Assembly: GCA_002633025.1 (NCBI GenBank)
Contig: NMRB01000093.1
Location: 622,058 to 686,057, forward strand
Direction: 5' to 3'
Source: Notospermus geniculatus
Lineage: Eukaryota; Nemertea; Pilidiophora; Heteronemertea; Lineidae
Length of the DNA stretch: 64,000 bases
This document shows positions 39,014 through 52,647 of the stretch, one piece after another (position 1 is the stretch's first letter; each line of letters starts with the position of its first letter). Under the pieces are notes generated by a model that ran no database searches, was not told where the DNA came from, and saw only the letters and a program-made list of their open reading frames with translations. A program made the translations under genes and the position numbers.

Positions 39014-39703
39014 CTGCATCAAAATTTTGGAAATTTGGGAATATCGTAATTACGTAATAGCCCATCAGAAAAAATCCTAAAAATCAACATTTTTGTTATG
39101 TAATTTTTTTGTGATTTTTGTTGCAGTTTTGATAGAGTGGAACTTTCTAAGGATCAGGGACTTTGTTCCATCGAAATCTGTTGAGTGGTTGCTGAGATAT
39201 TTGAGATTATCAAAATTTCAATAATTTGAGATTTTTCAAATTTTCACAAAATTTTGATATCAGTAGACAGAGCTCACCTAAAAACCAAGAAGTATGAAGT
39301 TTTGGAATGTTTAGGGGAAACTGGTTAGAAGTTAAGCATGTTTTTCAAAATATCAATATTTTGATACTCTGAAAAATACGCTATATTTCTGCCCAGTTAA
39401 GGCAAAAAGTTCCAAAATTTTGTAAATCCACATTCTGACGTTAGCTTTATCTAATGGCATCAAAATATCCTATCAACACGAAAATCTCAAAATATCAAAA
39501 TTTTGATAATCTCAAATATCTCAGCAACCAGTCAACATATTTTGATGAAACAAAGACCAAAATCCGTAGAAAGTTCCACTCTATCACATCTGCAACGAAA
39601 ATCACAAAAATATTACATAATAAGAAGTTTGATTTTTAGTGTTTTTTTCTGATGACCTATTACATAATTACGATATTTTCAAATTTCAAAAATTTTGATG
39701 AAG
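39014..39703. mobile_element. 690-bp AT-rich foldback element
   Basis: Left arm about 39015-39245 and right arm about 39470-39703 are long inverted copies; for example GATAGAGTGGAACTTTCTA on the left and its mirror TAGAAAGTTCCACTCTATC on the right, and TGCTGAGATATTTGAGATTA with its mirror. The interior is also TTTTGATAT-rich. The single N at 39013 sits exactly at its left edge. Non-coding. Confidence 0.75.
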
Positions 39704-40321
39704 AAATGTGACCAACAAGATGTACTTTCATATGCAACAAACCGTGTTTAAATTGGCCCAGTAGTTTTTCAAATATTCAAAGTATCAGGTGTAGATAAAC
39801 TAATGTCCATGACTGTACATCACTATACTGGGAAGAAAAACCTGTATCGAATGAATTTTTGTTGTGCTGGAATGGAACAATTGTTCAGAAACAGCAGAGA
39901 TGTCAGTTAGTCAACAACAAGAACACCAACAGGAATTACAAGAACAATGGTTCATCTGTGGTTTCTATTTCAGCACTTTCATTATACCTGATGACATGAC
40001 ATCCAACACCTTGCAAGTAATTACCTGCTGTCTTATATTTCATCACAACAGAGTGATGAGGTTCAATCCAAACACGAAGGTGTGGCTATTGTGTATTCTG
40101 AGATGTTCCTTCTGTTGAGACCCCTTTCCTTCAGAGTCACACGTGAGGTGACCATCAAAGCACTCTGTTCCCCTGAGTAAACACCAAACCAGACAGACCA
40201 CGGAAGGCCCTCGACACTCATATATTTATCCAGAAAGCTGTCAGTTTCCCATAGTTTGCCAATCTCACAATCCCTTGACCGAATCATACGAAACACAGCA
40301 CTTCAAAGTAATCATTCTTAC

Positions 40322-40400
40322 CCAGTGCCGACAGAACTGATGTTGTAAGGGCAACTTGGGGGTTGATATTACGGTGGCCAACCATACATGCTGATTTCAT
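40322..40400 (-). CDS. candidate first coding exon
   Basis: A minus-strand ATG opens 26 codons plus one base, then CTGG|GTAAGA. The peptide MKSACMVGHRNINPQVALTT continues with a small hydrophobic run, vaguely like an N-terminal targeting segment. An in-frame stop lies a few codons upstream of the ATG. No family recognised and no downstream exon identified; a weak candidate. Confidence 0.16.
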
Positions 40401-40845
40401 GACATGGCTGAATTGGAATCATGGGAATACAGACGGAAATAGAGACAATGTGGAAGCAGATATTTGCATGTCATGTATACGGAAAGGGAGACGGGAGTTT
40501 GCACCGTTTCATGCTGTTAAGATTCAGAAGGAATGTAATCATCATTGCCAGAGAAATGCACTTGATACTCAAGTGGCAAACAGTGTACAGTGTAATAATG
40601 GCGTGATGGTGAAAATACTGCAGGCACAGCACTAATGACAAATAATGCACTGCTTCTCACTGGACTCGCTGGTAAAAAATGGTGCTTAATGGTTCTGTAA
40701 TGTGGAGATGATGATACCATGCAGTTAGCTTCGAAGTGGCAGAACTGAAAAAGCCAGTCAGGGATGCCATTTGTATCACAGGGGAAACCTGAGCCAGCCA
40801 GTCACAGTGTTACAGCGCTACATCTGATGAAACCTTTCTGTATTA

Positions 40846-41049
40846 AAGGGACTGTTCATTTTCGTCAATTGAGGAATCTGAGTTGTGATCCTTGAGAAAA
40901 TGGAGAAAGCTATGAAGCTGCAAACTGCAGCGATTATTCTGTACAGCACAACAAATAATCCCTGCAATTTGCAAGTGCATAGCTTTTTCCGCTTTCCCAA
41001 GGATCACAACTCGGATTCCTCAAGTGATGAAAATGAACAGCCCCTTTGA
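40846..41049. mobile_element. 204-bp foldback MITE
   Basis: Left AAAGGGACTGTTCATTTTCG and GAGTTGTGATCCTTGAG; right mirrored as CAAGGATCACAACTCG and ATGAACAGCCCCTTTG. Arms are about 80 bp with roughly ten mismatches. Non-coding. Confidence 0.65.
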
Positions 41050-44000
41050 CTAGTAAATGCAAGGCGACATCAGTAGAGAAATATTGCCAACACATCACCT
41101 ATCTCCAAATGGAAAAGACATGAAAGGAAATAATGCAACACATTTCCCAAACCATGATGATGAAAACAAGAGCTAGGGAACGGGAGTGGTAGTTTGAACG
41201 GTGATATAAAGTTTCAAAGAAGTGCCTCAGCCAAGCCTACCTACCCCATATAAACAGAGAGGTCGAGACTCGACTTTTGGGGATAAATGGCAGCATGGTT
41301 GTATTTGATATTACTGGCAGTGATTATCATGCTGCGCTGGGCGAAATCATGGGTATCTCATTTCCCCTGATGGGAAAAAAGTATCAGTGATTTATTGACC
41401 GATGTACGCTGAATCCATGGGATACGCCGAGATTGCTATCATCCGTGGTAACATATTTCATTCCAGTTTCAAAGAATTATGAAAAGCTACCATCAGTTTT
41501 ATAGGATGGAAACATAACCATGCAATAATGTGTTGTTATCAGAACTAAGAAATAAAACCAAAGGAAATTCCAGCATTTCTTTTGCTTCCTTTGATGCATT
41601 TCTCATTTCAACTGCATGTTTGTTATGGTCAAGCTTCCGCGATGAGAGGTGACACAGATCATTTACAGTTGCGGAAATTGTAATGTTTGGTGCACAAAGT
41701 ATGAAATTGCCTCAGATCAGTGTTGCAGATAAGGGTGGATGAATCCAAATCGAAGAGAGAACTGAATTGTCACTTCACGCACATTCCATCAATGATTTTT
41801 TACGATACACAGGAGTAAGGAGGAAATTGCGTTTTGTTGGAATGAACTTTTCCTGCAAAAATAGCTGCTTCAGGATATTATCACGTTACCACCCAAAGGT
41901 TCATCTGGCATTGTACATGTCCCTTTCCATCAGAATTTCATCTATTTCCATTATGTTTGAGCGTATCTCTGATTGGTTTCGTTTTCCATCAATCTTTCAT
42001 GCATTTGAGCAGCGAACCAACAATAAGATTGGACACGAGCTTGACACATTTCCATGCAGCGAGCAAGAAAGTGTAAATTGCCTTGCATGACTACAGCATC
42101 CTAATGGATAGCTCTATCAAAAATCCGAAATCAGAAGCCACCCGTCTGTGAATGAAAGCTCTGTTGATCAAAAGAAGGAAATCTGGTGACAAAGGGAAAT
42201 AGGATTGGTTGGAAACAAATAAATTTCTTGGAAGAAACTTTGCATCAAGAATATTGTACTCCTATTTCCCTCAAGGGAATTACGGCTAAGGATTTCGTCA
42301 TGCAATGCCAATACCCCCATCATATTGCTCCTCACAGAGACTATTCTCCCAAAGAACGCCGCCACTTTTTTGGCTCATCTTAATGCTGCAGTACGTGATC
42401 CAATAACTATTGGATGGTAGCCTACCTCCACGCAACATCAATGATCTCAGCTTAGAACAGCCATGTGATATTATGAGAAAATAAACTTGGGCATTCTTTG
42501 TAACTTATAATCCTTATAACTTTTTCAGACACACATTCTTCAACATCCACCAATTTCTGCATTTGTTTGATTTGGAAATTTGATTACTGCATCCATCTGA
42601 CTGAAGATGCTATTTTCAGTCTATTTTTCATCTAAAAAATTCTTTTAAAACCCAATTTAGGTAAGATGCTGGGAGTATCTCGAGTTTATACTCTGATCAC
42701 AGATTTGGCTAATCCTTATGATGAGTTACGTGACCTAATAACAATGACGCATTCATTCAACTAGATCAATAAGTGCTGCTTGGAATGAATGTTCCTTTTC
42801 CAACTCTAAAAAGAAGTTTTGTTGATAATACCACAAAAAAATTTGATTAAACAGTATGAGGGTTATTAATGGATGAATTGTTGCCAAATTTGGGCATCTT
42901 ATCATCCTCATGTTTGACGAATTCCTTCAGAGGGTTGTGTAAATTTCCTCCTCCTTTTCTGACAAAGAAACCCCATGTAATACTAAGTCATTGTGTGATC
43001 ATGACCTATACCCATCCAAATCAGTTAAGGCTGACAAACAGACCCATTCAATATGCTAAACGAAGATGTATATTTGGTCGTCTCTACAAATTTATTGATT
43101 ACCAAGGGAATCTCCATACCATTTGATTGAATAAATATCTCCATATATCTTCAATCTCATCAAGAAGTATTGGCTTTTTAATGTAAATCTCCCAACATCT
43201 ATTTGCATGATTGCATGATATGTAGGGCAACGTGGATGTTCCGACAAAGGGCCGCTTTGGCATGTTTGGAATGTAAAGAGAAATTGAAGTGATGGATGAA
43301 TGCAGAACGAATTACTTCCTACAAATATGCCGAAAAATGATAACTAATAGCATTATAAGTGTACAATCTGTATTTGCTATATAAAGTTCGAAAAGATCGT
43401 AAACTACATGTCAGTCTTTATTGAGATAAAGTTCCAGCTACAATCTAGAATTCACAACAGCTGGAGCAAGTTATCAATAACTCACGCTAAATGACGAGCC
43501 ATCACTTTTACTGAAGGTTCCATATCTATTCTTCTCTACACAAAGGATTCCTTGTCTCACTTCAGCTGATGAAATGACAGGGAATGTCAATCATTTTGGT
43601 AATCAATCACTGTAAGGTAATATTTCCTTCATAGGTGACAAAATGTGTTAGTTTTAACAGATATCTCAAAGAAATGATCTAATGAATTTTGTTTTCAATG
43701 AATTTCACACTTGAATTTCGTCAAGCCATCAAACAATACATGATGGCTGTCAATCACCAAATTCTTCCTTATCTGATTCTGCCAGACAACCTTGTTGGTA
43801 ACTGTCTGCAATGAAAGCTGCTGAATTGAAGCTTTTCTTTTGAACAAAGTGACACAACAAGAAACAGACCGTAGATTAGAAATGGCTTTCAGACCAACTT
43901 AAGACGAGCCATTCTACAAAGATTTAGCTAATGCTCTGTGAAATGTCAGCATCCACAAAATTGGAGATTTTTCCCTCAGATTCACAAAACACTCAGGAAC

Positions 44001-47000
44001 AACATAAGAGACAAAACCAATCAAAGACAGAAAATCCATTGACTCAACTGACTGGTATCTGGAAGCCATAGAGATGTAATGGTAATGATGACAATAACAT
44101 ACGCTTTAATGGTTGATTTTGTTCAATGTGTTCAACACTTGCTGGAAACATTGTACATGTACATCCAGCTCAATCTTTCTTTCTTTTATAGTGGGCTGTG
44201 CCTTGGACTCCATTTAGACCACATATTTCCTGGGAAATTATTACATACTACCGTAGTTATATGGTGACCTGCATTGTCCTCCAGCTGTCAGAATTCTTGG
44301 TACAAACCACTATCTGTGGAAAATGACAAACCTCCAACAGGCCTGATGCTTTTTTTGCTGGATACAGATTTTTATGGAATTCTTCTCACAATAAACCTTT
44401 CAATCAATAATACTAATGCCACCATTAGTATCCAACATCCAATTCTTTCGCACTAGACCGAAGAAAAATATGACACAAGAATGCTGCTTTATAAATCATA
44501 CCATCGTTTACCCTGTTCACTGAGACCTGGAAATGTTCAGTGAACCAGAATTGATTGTCATTGCATCCTTCCAGGAGAAAAACTTGTCACAAGAGAACTT
44601 ACTGTGAAGGTGAGATTTACTCGAGATAAAGAAAAATTGTCACTGAAGCTAACAGCTAATTAGTATTCATGTGGAGTTCACGATAATCTTCATTGAGAAG
44701 AAACAGGTTGATGCTGTTAGAAAAGAAAGCGAATGATCTTGAGTGGGTTGCTTCAGCAATTCAGCATAATAAAACTGCTCCTCAAGTGGCCAGAGTGAGA
44801 TATTTCGTAGACATTCCCCAGAAGTTGACCCCACATGGGATTTCTCTTTCATTCTGGTTTAGCTCCAAGAACCAAGTTTTGTGGTGATGGCCAAATGCAG
44901 GTTTTCTCTTCTCTCTCATCGAAGCAATGGTGAATCTATTTGGAATGGTATCGGCACTGATGGAAATTAATGACATTGCTGGTAATCAATGCATTAATCT
45001 GTATATCACCTTTGCATGGAGACAAAAGTGATATCAATGTTGAATTCCAGGGCACTTGTTAAAGCAATGCAAGGAAATTTGATGCTTCATTAATGCAGCT
45101 GACCTGCATATCAATTGACAAGGAACAATGGTATGAGGTAAACTTTCCAATTAAAACATTATAATGGGAATTCAATATGGTTAATAATTGGTTAGTCTTG
45201 TTGTGACTTGCAATTGGGCTGTTATTTTTCAGAGCTATAACAATATGTAGAGCACCAAATCTTACTCTCCTTTTGGTGCAAAGCTTTAGCAAAGTGAAAT
45301 GAACATTGGCAGGATATAGAACACCAAAAGTTGCTCTCCTTCTAGTAAGAAGTGAAAAGAACATTGCAAGAGAAAAGAACATTGCGAGTGAAAAGAACAT
45401 TGTGAGGATGGTAACTGCTTGACAATAAAAGAATGTTGTTGGGTTGCCAATTGGGAGGAAGATGGTGTATAAGAACAATGGCAGAAGAGATAATCGCTAA
45501 GAATGTAGCAGATACGACCTTGCCTGATGAAAAAGATTGCATATAAAAGAATAAGGATGAAGAAAAGAGCTGGCACAGGTGCTCAGGATACATGTGCCTG
45601 ATACAAAGGCATAGGTATAGAGAACACTGGTGAAGTGCAAAAACATGACCAAAGCTGAGCAGTGGACAATGAGAATAGGCCATTAATACAGCTCAGATAG
45701 TCAGGCAATTTCAGGCATTGATCCGACACCACTGATTAGACGCCATGTTCCATTCCAAACATTTTCCATCATCATTCATTAGCAACTGGGTAGAGATAAG
45801 AAAGGAAAGGCAATCAAGGTAGCAAAGTGTTATCTGACGAGGTATATGGTGGCAAGATACATAGTATACTAACTGCAGTCTAGGGTTTCACTGCATGGCT
45901 TTGAAGTCATATGCTTGTTTTCCTCGGTGACATTTTTGTGATGGTTGCCTTTTGTAAGTCATTTGTAGGTCTTCATGTCAAATATGGTGTCATCCTAGTC
46001 CCATGCAGGTCATATGTTATCCCTGTAAAATATCCTCCAATTCCTAGAATTTGGTGCACTTCCACATTGCTAACTTAGTGGAAGCCATTTCTTCCACAAT
46101 TTTCTATATGAAACACGGGCTAGCCACACGGGTTCTTAAATCGATGAATTACTCTTCGGCTTATATTCTAGTTGTTGATGACTGGAAATGGATGACAAAG
46201 AGTTGGGATGATGATGATAGAAGAAGCTTTTCCATTTCTGGTTTCCTTCTCCCCACTTACCATGTGAAAAAAATAATTTTCGGTTACCTGTTGACAGTGA
46301 GGAGTAAAGCTGAATGGTAACTCTTAGTTCTGATTCATATTGTAACTCCACATAAATGCAAAACATCTTTCAAACTTCATGATACGTGGAAACATAGAAT
46401 CATTTTAGTTTGAGCACAATGCGGAGAACAGGACAAAGACTACGTTGATTGCAGCATGTATTTGAAATATCCTGTACACAAGATGTTAGTTACACAGAAT
46501 GACAGCAAGATGAATGATCAGTATACAGAAAATACAGCCATGCACGCTGTTGATGCAAGCAGTGTTTGGATTCATTGAACATGTGATGGCCACTTTAATC
46601 AGTTACCGTGGTGAAGGTTACCAAGTACTGTCATGGATTGTTTGGTCTGCACCAGTGCCATTATTCCCAGCAATACATCACAATCAGAATGACAGCAACA
46701 AGCACGCGCCTCCACCAACTACTAATTAAATGCGCAAAAATTGATTTCTTAGATCAAACTGCACCGCACAGCCTTTGTTTCACAGCTAGATGGGAAAGAT
46801 GTGTACATAACTGACTGCTCAAAGCATATTTGACATTTGCGGCCTTGGTGTGTTTACCTTGAGTCAGGATGAGTTGGTGACAAAGGAGGATCATATAGTC
46901 CATTTAGGATGGCAAACTCCTGAAGATGAAAACAGCAAGTCGGCGGCATACAAATGCACAACATTGGTTTATTCTCAAAGTTTACCATATTCGCCCCAAA

Positions 47001-47125
47001 ATAGGCAAAATACTTCAATTTGGGCTGAAATTAGGGACCCTGTAAAGAAAAACAATATACAGATCATTTATGTTTGAATTTGGATTCACAGGGTCTGATG
47101 AGTTTAGTACAAGCAATTGTTAGTC
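41050..47125. other. no gene seen apart from a short repeat
   Basis: AT-rich sequence. A 38-bp plus micro-exon candidate at about 44573-44610 (peptide EKLVTRELTVK, good donor AAG|GTGAGA) is too short to support. Confidence 0.35.
45349..45405 (+). repeat. 18-bp imperfect tandem repeat, three copies
   Basis: GTGAAAAGAACATTGCAA, GAGAAAAGAACATTGCGA and GTGAAAAGAACATTGTGA in series. It accounts for the repetitive hydrophobic frames on the minus strand here. Confidence 0.7.
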
Positions 47126-47128
47126 TTA

Positions 47129-47702
47129 AGGGCTCCGCACACTAGCGATTTTTCGAGCGATTTTCTGGGCGATCGGCCTTGCGACCAGGCCAGCGACTCA
47201 ACATTTTTACCTTTTGGTCTCCTCTTTGCAGCAGATTGTTACGCGGCTGAATTACACAATTTGGTCGCGCGGTAAGTCTCTCCGACTGGTCTCTTTACAT
47301 AATCGCTTCAGTGATCGCTTTGTTGCAAACACATTCACTTGCCGACTACATGAGCGACCAAGAAAGACCTGTGCGTGTTGAGCACGTGCACATTGTCATG
47401 TGACCGGTGGAACGTTTCCTGATTGGCCAGTTTTACCGTCGGAAGTAGTGGACAGAAGGACAATGCAAGACAGCGGCAACCAAGCGACCGAAAGTTCAAC
47501 ATGTTGAACTTTTGGTCGCTTAGCCCAGTCCACTGCTACTGCGACCATCTCCAGCAAAATAGTCGCCCCTTTGCGGATCGTCCTAGAAAATTGTCGCATG
47601 CGACATAGCTCAGCGACTTCACAGGCGATTATCGCCTGCGACGTCGTAGTCGACAGTCGCCTCGCTGGTCGCCTCAATTTAGTCGCTAGTGTGCGGAGCC
47701 CT
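47129..47702. mobile_element. 574-bp MITE, TTA duplication (Harbinger-like)
   Basis: Left AGGGCTCCGCACACTAGCGA, right TCGCTAGTGTGCGGAGCCCT, with TTA at 47126-47128 and 47703-47705. GCGAC and GTCGC motifs alternate throughout, and a near-perfect hairpin (GCGACCGAAAGTTCAACAT and mirror) lies near 47485-47520. It is clearly more G+C-rich than its flanks. The 127-codon minus-strand frame over it is a by-product of composition. Confidence 0.8.
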
Positions 47703-49449
47703 TTAGTTTCAACAGTTGGAACTGTCTTCCCTCTCGTATTGACAGATAGGAAACCACTTCCCCAAGACATCTTTTCCACCTACACCACCAATTAACCAAA
47801 TATAGTCCTTCAAATGTAACTGAAGGCAAATATACCACTTTAGTATTAATAGGCGTTACGTGGATTTAGAAATGCAGAGAAAAGGGAAAATAACCTTTCA
47901 GTGTCTTCTGAATGCCACATAAGACGACCAAAAGCTGCTTATCTACCACTTCTTGTTCCTAGTTTGGTTGCTGAAGAGCAATGTAGATGAAACGTTTGTC
48001 TCCCTTCCAGCAACTTGAGCAGCTGTCTCAGATCAGCTTTACTTAGTTCCCAGACGTAAGAGCTGCTTTGATCAATCCATAAACAGGTGATACACAAGAT
48101 GCTGCCAATGAACCATTTGTTCCCTTTTGCTTCCCTTCATTGGTCTTTCCTTTCCCTGGTAATCGTCCAATATTCAATATCAATAGCAAATTTTGCTAAT
48201 CAGTACCATCCTGTGAGCGTCAATCATCAATCATACTAATCATTATCATTCGGACGCCAATCAGACACCAATTATATACGGTAAGTTCTCCCTCAAACCA
48301 AGTATGTTGTATTATCAGGTTCGGGTGACACTGTAAGTATGGCACAACTGGTCAGACTTCCGAAACGGCATCCGGTGTCCGATGCCATCGGAGATGCTCG
48401 ATGTTAATAAACCGTCCCTAACCACCAACACACCATAATAGGCTAAACATGTAGAAATATCTTGTGTCATGCCAAGGGTGGCCGACATCTTTAGTGTTGA
48501 TATATTGGTAGCCTCATATTCACCTGTAATGGACATAGTAATGTGATCAGGCAGAACCATTAGGGGGAAGTGTGGATCAAAGAAACATGTAACAGCACTA
48601 CTTGAGACGGAAAGTAAGATATATTGTGATGAAAGAAGCCCATTATGATGAAGAGATAGGACCATAGAGCCTTCTAAACCACATCATAGAGGCGTTCCTT
48701 TTCACTGTCAGTTTTTTCATCATTTAAGGTACTGCTACATCCACTAAGGTAAAAAGACAACAATTCATTCATACAGTGTCTTTATCCCGATATAAGACAT
48801 GTCCTTTTCTGCTTTGAAGGGCTAGGCCAAAAATGGCACAGATTATTTCTAGTTCAGACATTCTTCTGACTCACTAAATAGCAATAAGTGTATCTTTAGT
48901 TCAAAGAAGATGATTTCATACGCCCATTTTTAGAACAAGAGCTACCGAGAGGGACATCAGAGAACCAAAACAAAATGCATAAAAGCATCAAGGCTTTGAA
49001 AGAATTACGGTACATGTCAAAGCCACCTGACTTGATACCTTGAATAAGAAGGTTTGATTTCATGGTTTGATACAGTGAGGGAAAATACCAAATATGACAA
49101 CAGTTCAGTGGGTGGCAACCATCATAAACCCATTCATAAAGCTTTTGATGTATCAGCAGCAGCAAAGATAGCTCAGTTAAGAATAGGTGTGACAAATATG
49201 GATTAGTTCAGAGACGATCCTCAAGGAAGTAAAGTTATATTATGATTACATTTACTGGGAAGTGAGCTAAGATCTACAAACCACACTTTTTGTCACATTT
49301 AAAGGAGTGTATCAGCTAACAGTTGCTTAGAGAGATAGATAAGGATTAATAATGCAGAACACTATCAAAGTAGAGGAAGTGGCAAGAGACATGTTCTCAT
49401 TGCGATTAAGATTGTTTTTCTTTCAACATAATGCTCCTTAATGGCACAC

Positions 49450-49735
49450 ATTGTGACAAGCTTTATTGCTTTTAGTGCAGAAAGGGGAAAATGACTTTAG
49501 CACCTCTCTCATTCCTAGGCGAAAGGATTACCTCAAATGGTAGACTATTAACTCCTGACATGTCTGATGGACAATAACACTTATGATGCAACACTCCATT
49601 AACATAATGTAAAGACAGACCTGCACTGGGTTGAGGCAGGAACCTTCATTGTGACAAGCTTTGTCGCTTTTAGTGCAGAATGGGGAAAGCGGCTGCACTA
49701 CTCATTCCTAGATGAAGGGACTGCTCCAAAATGGA
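49450..49735 (+). repeat. dispersed repeat pair, possibly tRNA-derived SINE
   Basis: ATTGTGACAAGCTTTATTGC and GTGCAGAAAGGGGAAA at 49450 recur with few changes at 49648 (offset 198). Just downstream, the minus strand at about 49793-49820 has GGTTCAAATCCCAG, like the B box of a tRNA promoter. I could not find a convincing A box, so SINE status is tentative. Confidence 0.4.
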
Positions 49736-52416
49736 AGAAGAGGACAAATTCTGATGTTCCAACTTTTTTGATTTGTAAAGAAAGGAAGACCCACACTGGG
49801 ATTTGAACCAGAGACCTTCTGCTTCTCAGTACCATCTGACCATGCAAAGAGGCATGTCCAACGCAAGCTGGACAAGTAGGAGCGTGGTTATGCTTCATTA
49901 CACAGTGGCCGCCTTACCACCACCCAAGATCTCATGCTAAAACGTTATCAGTTTGTTTTTGTATGCGGATATTGCCACTGCCAGAACCAACAAAATTAAT
50001 TTGTGGTAGAGCTCAAGACCACTTGATATGTTTGAATGGCAAAAGAAAAGACCCTTAGACTAATGCATTTTACTGGTGTAGCTCTGGTGGCCTATGATAA
50101 TGAGGAATGTTCCATGATGAAAAATGAATTTTCAGCCAGTACGCTTCAATGATGGCAAGCATGTGTTCCAGGACCAATGTTGACAGCCATCACTGTACAG
50201 ATGATTGTTTTTGTGAGAGTCCACCACATTGCAGATGATATTTCATCCATAAATGGTGATCAGTCAGAAGGACAGGCGAAGAATCTACGTAATTAGCACC
50301 AAGGAAAGGCTTGTTGTGGCCCAATGGCAAACTACGTGATGACCTTGGTCACAAGATGAGAAAGTACTGTAGTCATGGTGACAATTGCAGTTACATGGAC
50401 CCTTCTAAATTGGAGTGATCTTGAAAACAATGAATCATATTTATATATAGGTAGTACTCCTTAAATTGATTTCTCCTCTAGATACACATTCTCTGTGAAG
50501 TAACGTGGAGTGTATTCCACTTGGTAACTTGACTCTGGGAAGAAGACATTATCAGAGATCACACTCAAGCTTAGCTACATGTTCCATGAGGATGACACTC
50601 TGCTCTGATTATTGGTAATAGATGACATGTCAAGACTGTGACATGACAAAGTGAAGGGAGAGCTGGTCCTGTTCTGATGTCAATTATGCTATTATGCTTT
50701 TATGTTACTATACATAAACACTGTACTGTACATAAATACTAACTGATGACATACAGACAAATGTAGCATAGAGAAGATCCATTAGCGGTTATCTCTTAAT
50801 TGACGTTTGAATCCATTATGATGTTCACCTTAATTACGATACAACACACCGTTCATCAGACATGAAAACAACTGTCTGGTGAAGTAATGCCCAGACAATG
50901 TCGATTGGGTTCTGGTTGTGTTCAGAGAGCATCATTCATCCATCCTGTTACACTCGGCCCAGTGTGTACGCGACGTTCCGGTCTTCTACACACTGGCACT
51001 TTTGGGGTTCAAAAGCTGTGAACACCACTTGATGGCACTCCACTGGGCTCCAGCCAATCACCACGCTTTCTCACTCATAATTCCCGGGGAAATTCTGCGA
51101 AACTAAATGAACGTACTTCCAGGAATAACGCAAGGACCCGTGCTGCCACCACGCGGTCTTCACGACTGTTAATCTCTAAAAGAGCCAGACGCAGAGTGTG
51201 ACTCACCGAAGGGGTGAGCTGGTAGCGTCTGGCCAAGCGAGACTACCATCCTGTAATCTTGTCTCCAGATTCTTCAGTTCTGAAGAGGCTGTCACACCAT
51301 TTACGCCAGTTCCTTTATTTCATGTTATCATAGACCATCCAAATGATCTATCATGCCAACGAAAATGCAAACGACAGCATGTCTTCAGCTAAAGGCACAT
51401 TAATGGGGTAATTATTAGATAAAATGCAAACTAAGTGCCATTCAATACCTATTAAAGACTTTCTTCAAAGGATAACCATCCCAAATGGGCAGATAAAAAG
51501 AGATGTGGTGTCTTTGACATCACCTGTAACTCATTCGCTCTTCAAAGGGTAAAGTTGAACCAAGCATCGGTGAAGAAGTAAACATTCTGGGCTGAGGAGA
51601 TGAAAGGAAAGTTGGATAGTTTGACGTCTTGTCAATGTTACTCTGAAACAGAAAGGCTAGCATCATCACATTGGGAAGTCATGATGAAAATGCCCTTTCG
51701 TGGACTGAGAGGCAGACAGATTTCAAATCTGAAACAAAAAGGAAGTTTTTTTCCCTTCAAAGTCTCAATAGCTGTATACCATGACACAGAAACCCATTAC
51801 AGGTCATGACACTTCGCTCCAAGTGTTTACCCATGCACACTTGCTATAATGGACTTCCTTAATGATATGGAATGAGAGGAAGTTGAACACAAAAAGGAAG
51901 ACACTTTGAAATCATTACTTCATACTTGCGTTCTACTTCATATATCCTTACATTAGAAAACCACTTAGGAGTCAAAGAGCGAAAAGTGCTTGTGTCTTCC
52001 TGTGTAACAAGGCAAACAAACTTAATTCATGGTACTTCTTCAATTTTATTCACCAGCAAAGCAGAGTGAAGATCAGAGCAGATCATTAACAAATTAGACA
52101 CTGAATTGAGTGATCATGAGGTACGGTATCTAAAGAAAGAACATGTTCGTATTCAATCTTGCATGTCTAATGCACCATCTACACTTCATTTTGTGGTAAA
52201 TCTCCGTCTGAAAACAGTAGAGATGCCTTCCAATGATCGCTGCTTCTTGACTGACGTTCAATCAGCCACACAGAAGTGGAAAACAAATATTTGCTATCTG
52301 CCATCATGAAATGAATTGAAACTTTACGGTTTTTGTTGCTTCTATCAGATGTGATGTTTAACCCAACAAGGAAGACAAATTCTTTGCCCTTCATGTGGAT
52401 GGTACCACCACAAGTC

Positions 52417-52647
52417 AAGGCCTGTTTACACATCAACATTTCCAAAACATCCAGCTGCAACATTTCCAAAACACTGTTGTTTTCGGTTTGTTGCACAGTG
52501 TGGACTGGATCTGCAACTTTTGCAAAACAATTTGAAAACATGTTTTGATAGACCAACTCCAAAACAAGCCACAACCTTTCCAAAACAGTTTTCAAAATGT
52601 TTTGTCACAGAAATGTTTCATAAATGTTGATGGTGTAGACAAGCCTT
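52417..52647. mobile_element. 231-bp foldback MITE
   Basis: Left AAGGCCTGTTTACACATCAA, right TTGATGGTGTAGACAAGCCTT, mirrored with small differences. Inside, TTCCAAAACA occurs repeatedly. The 138-codon minus-strand frame overlapping it is probably fortuitous. Confidence 0.6.

Noticed and set aside
47396-47795. Frames on both strands, up to 127 codons
   Set aside because: They fall mostly inside a CG-rich MITE with inverted ends; openness reflects composition.
49793-49830. Possible tRNA gene (GGTTCAAATCC on minus)
   Set aside because: Only a B-box-like motif; no A box, anticodon arm or acceptor stem could be paired. Kept only as a SINE hint.
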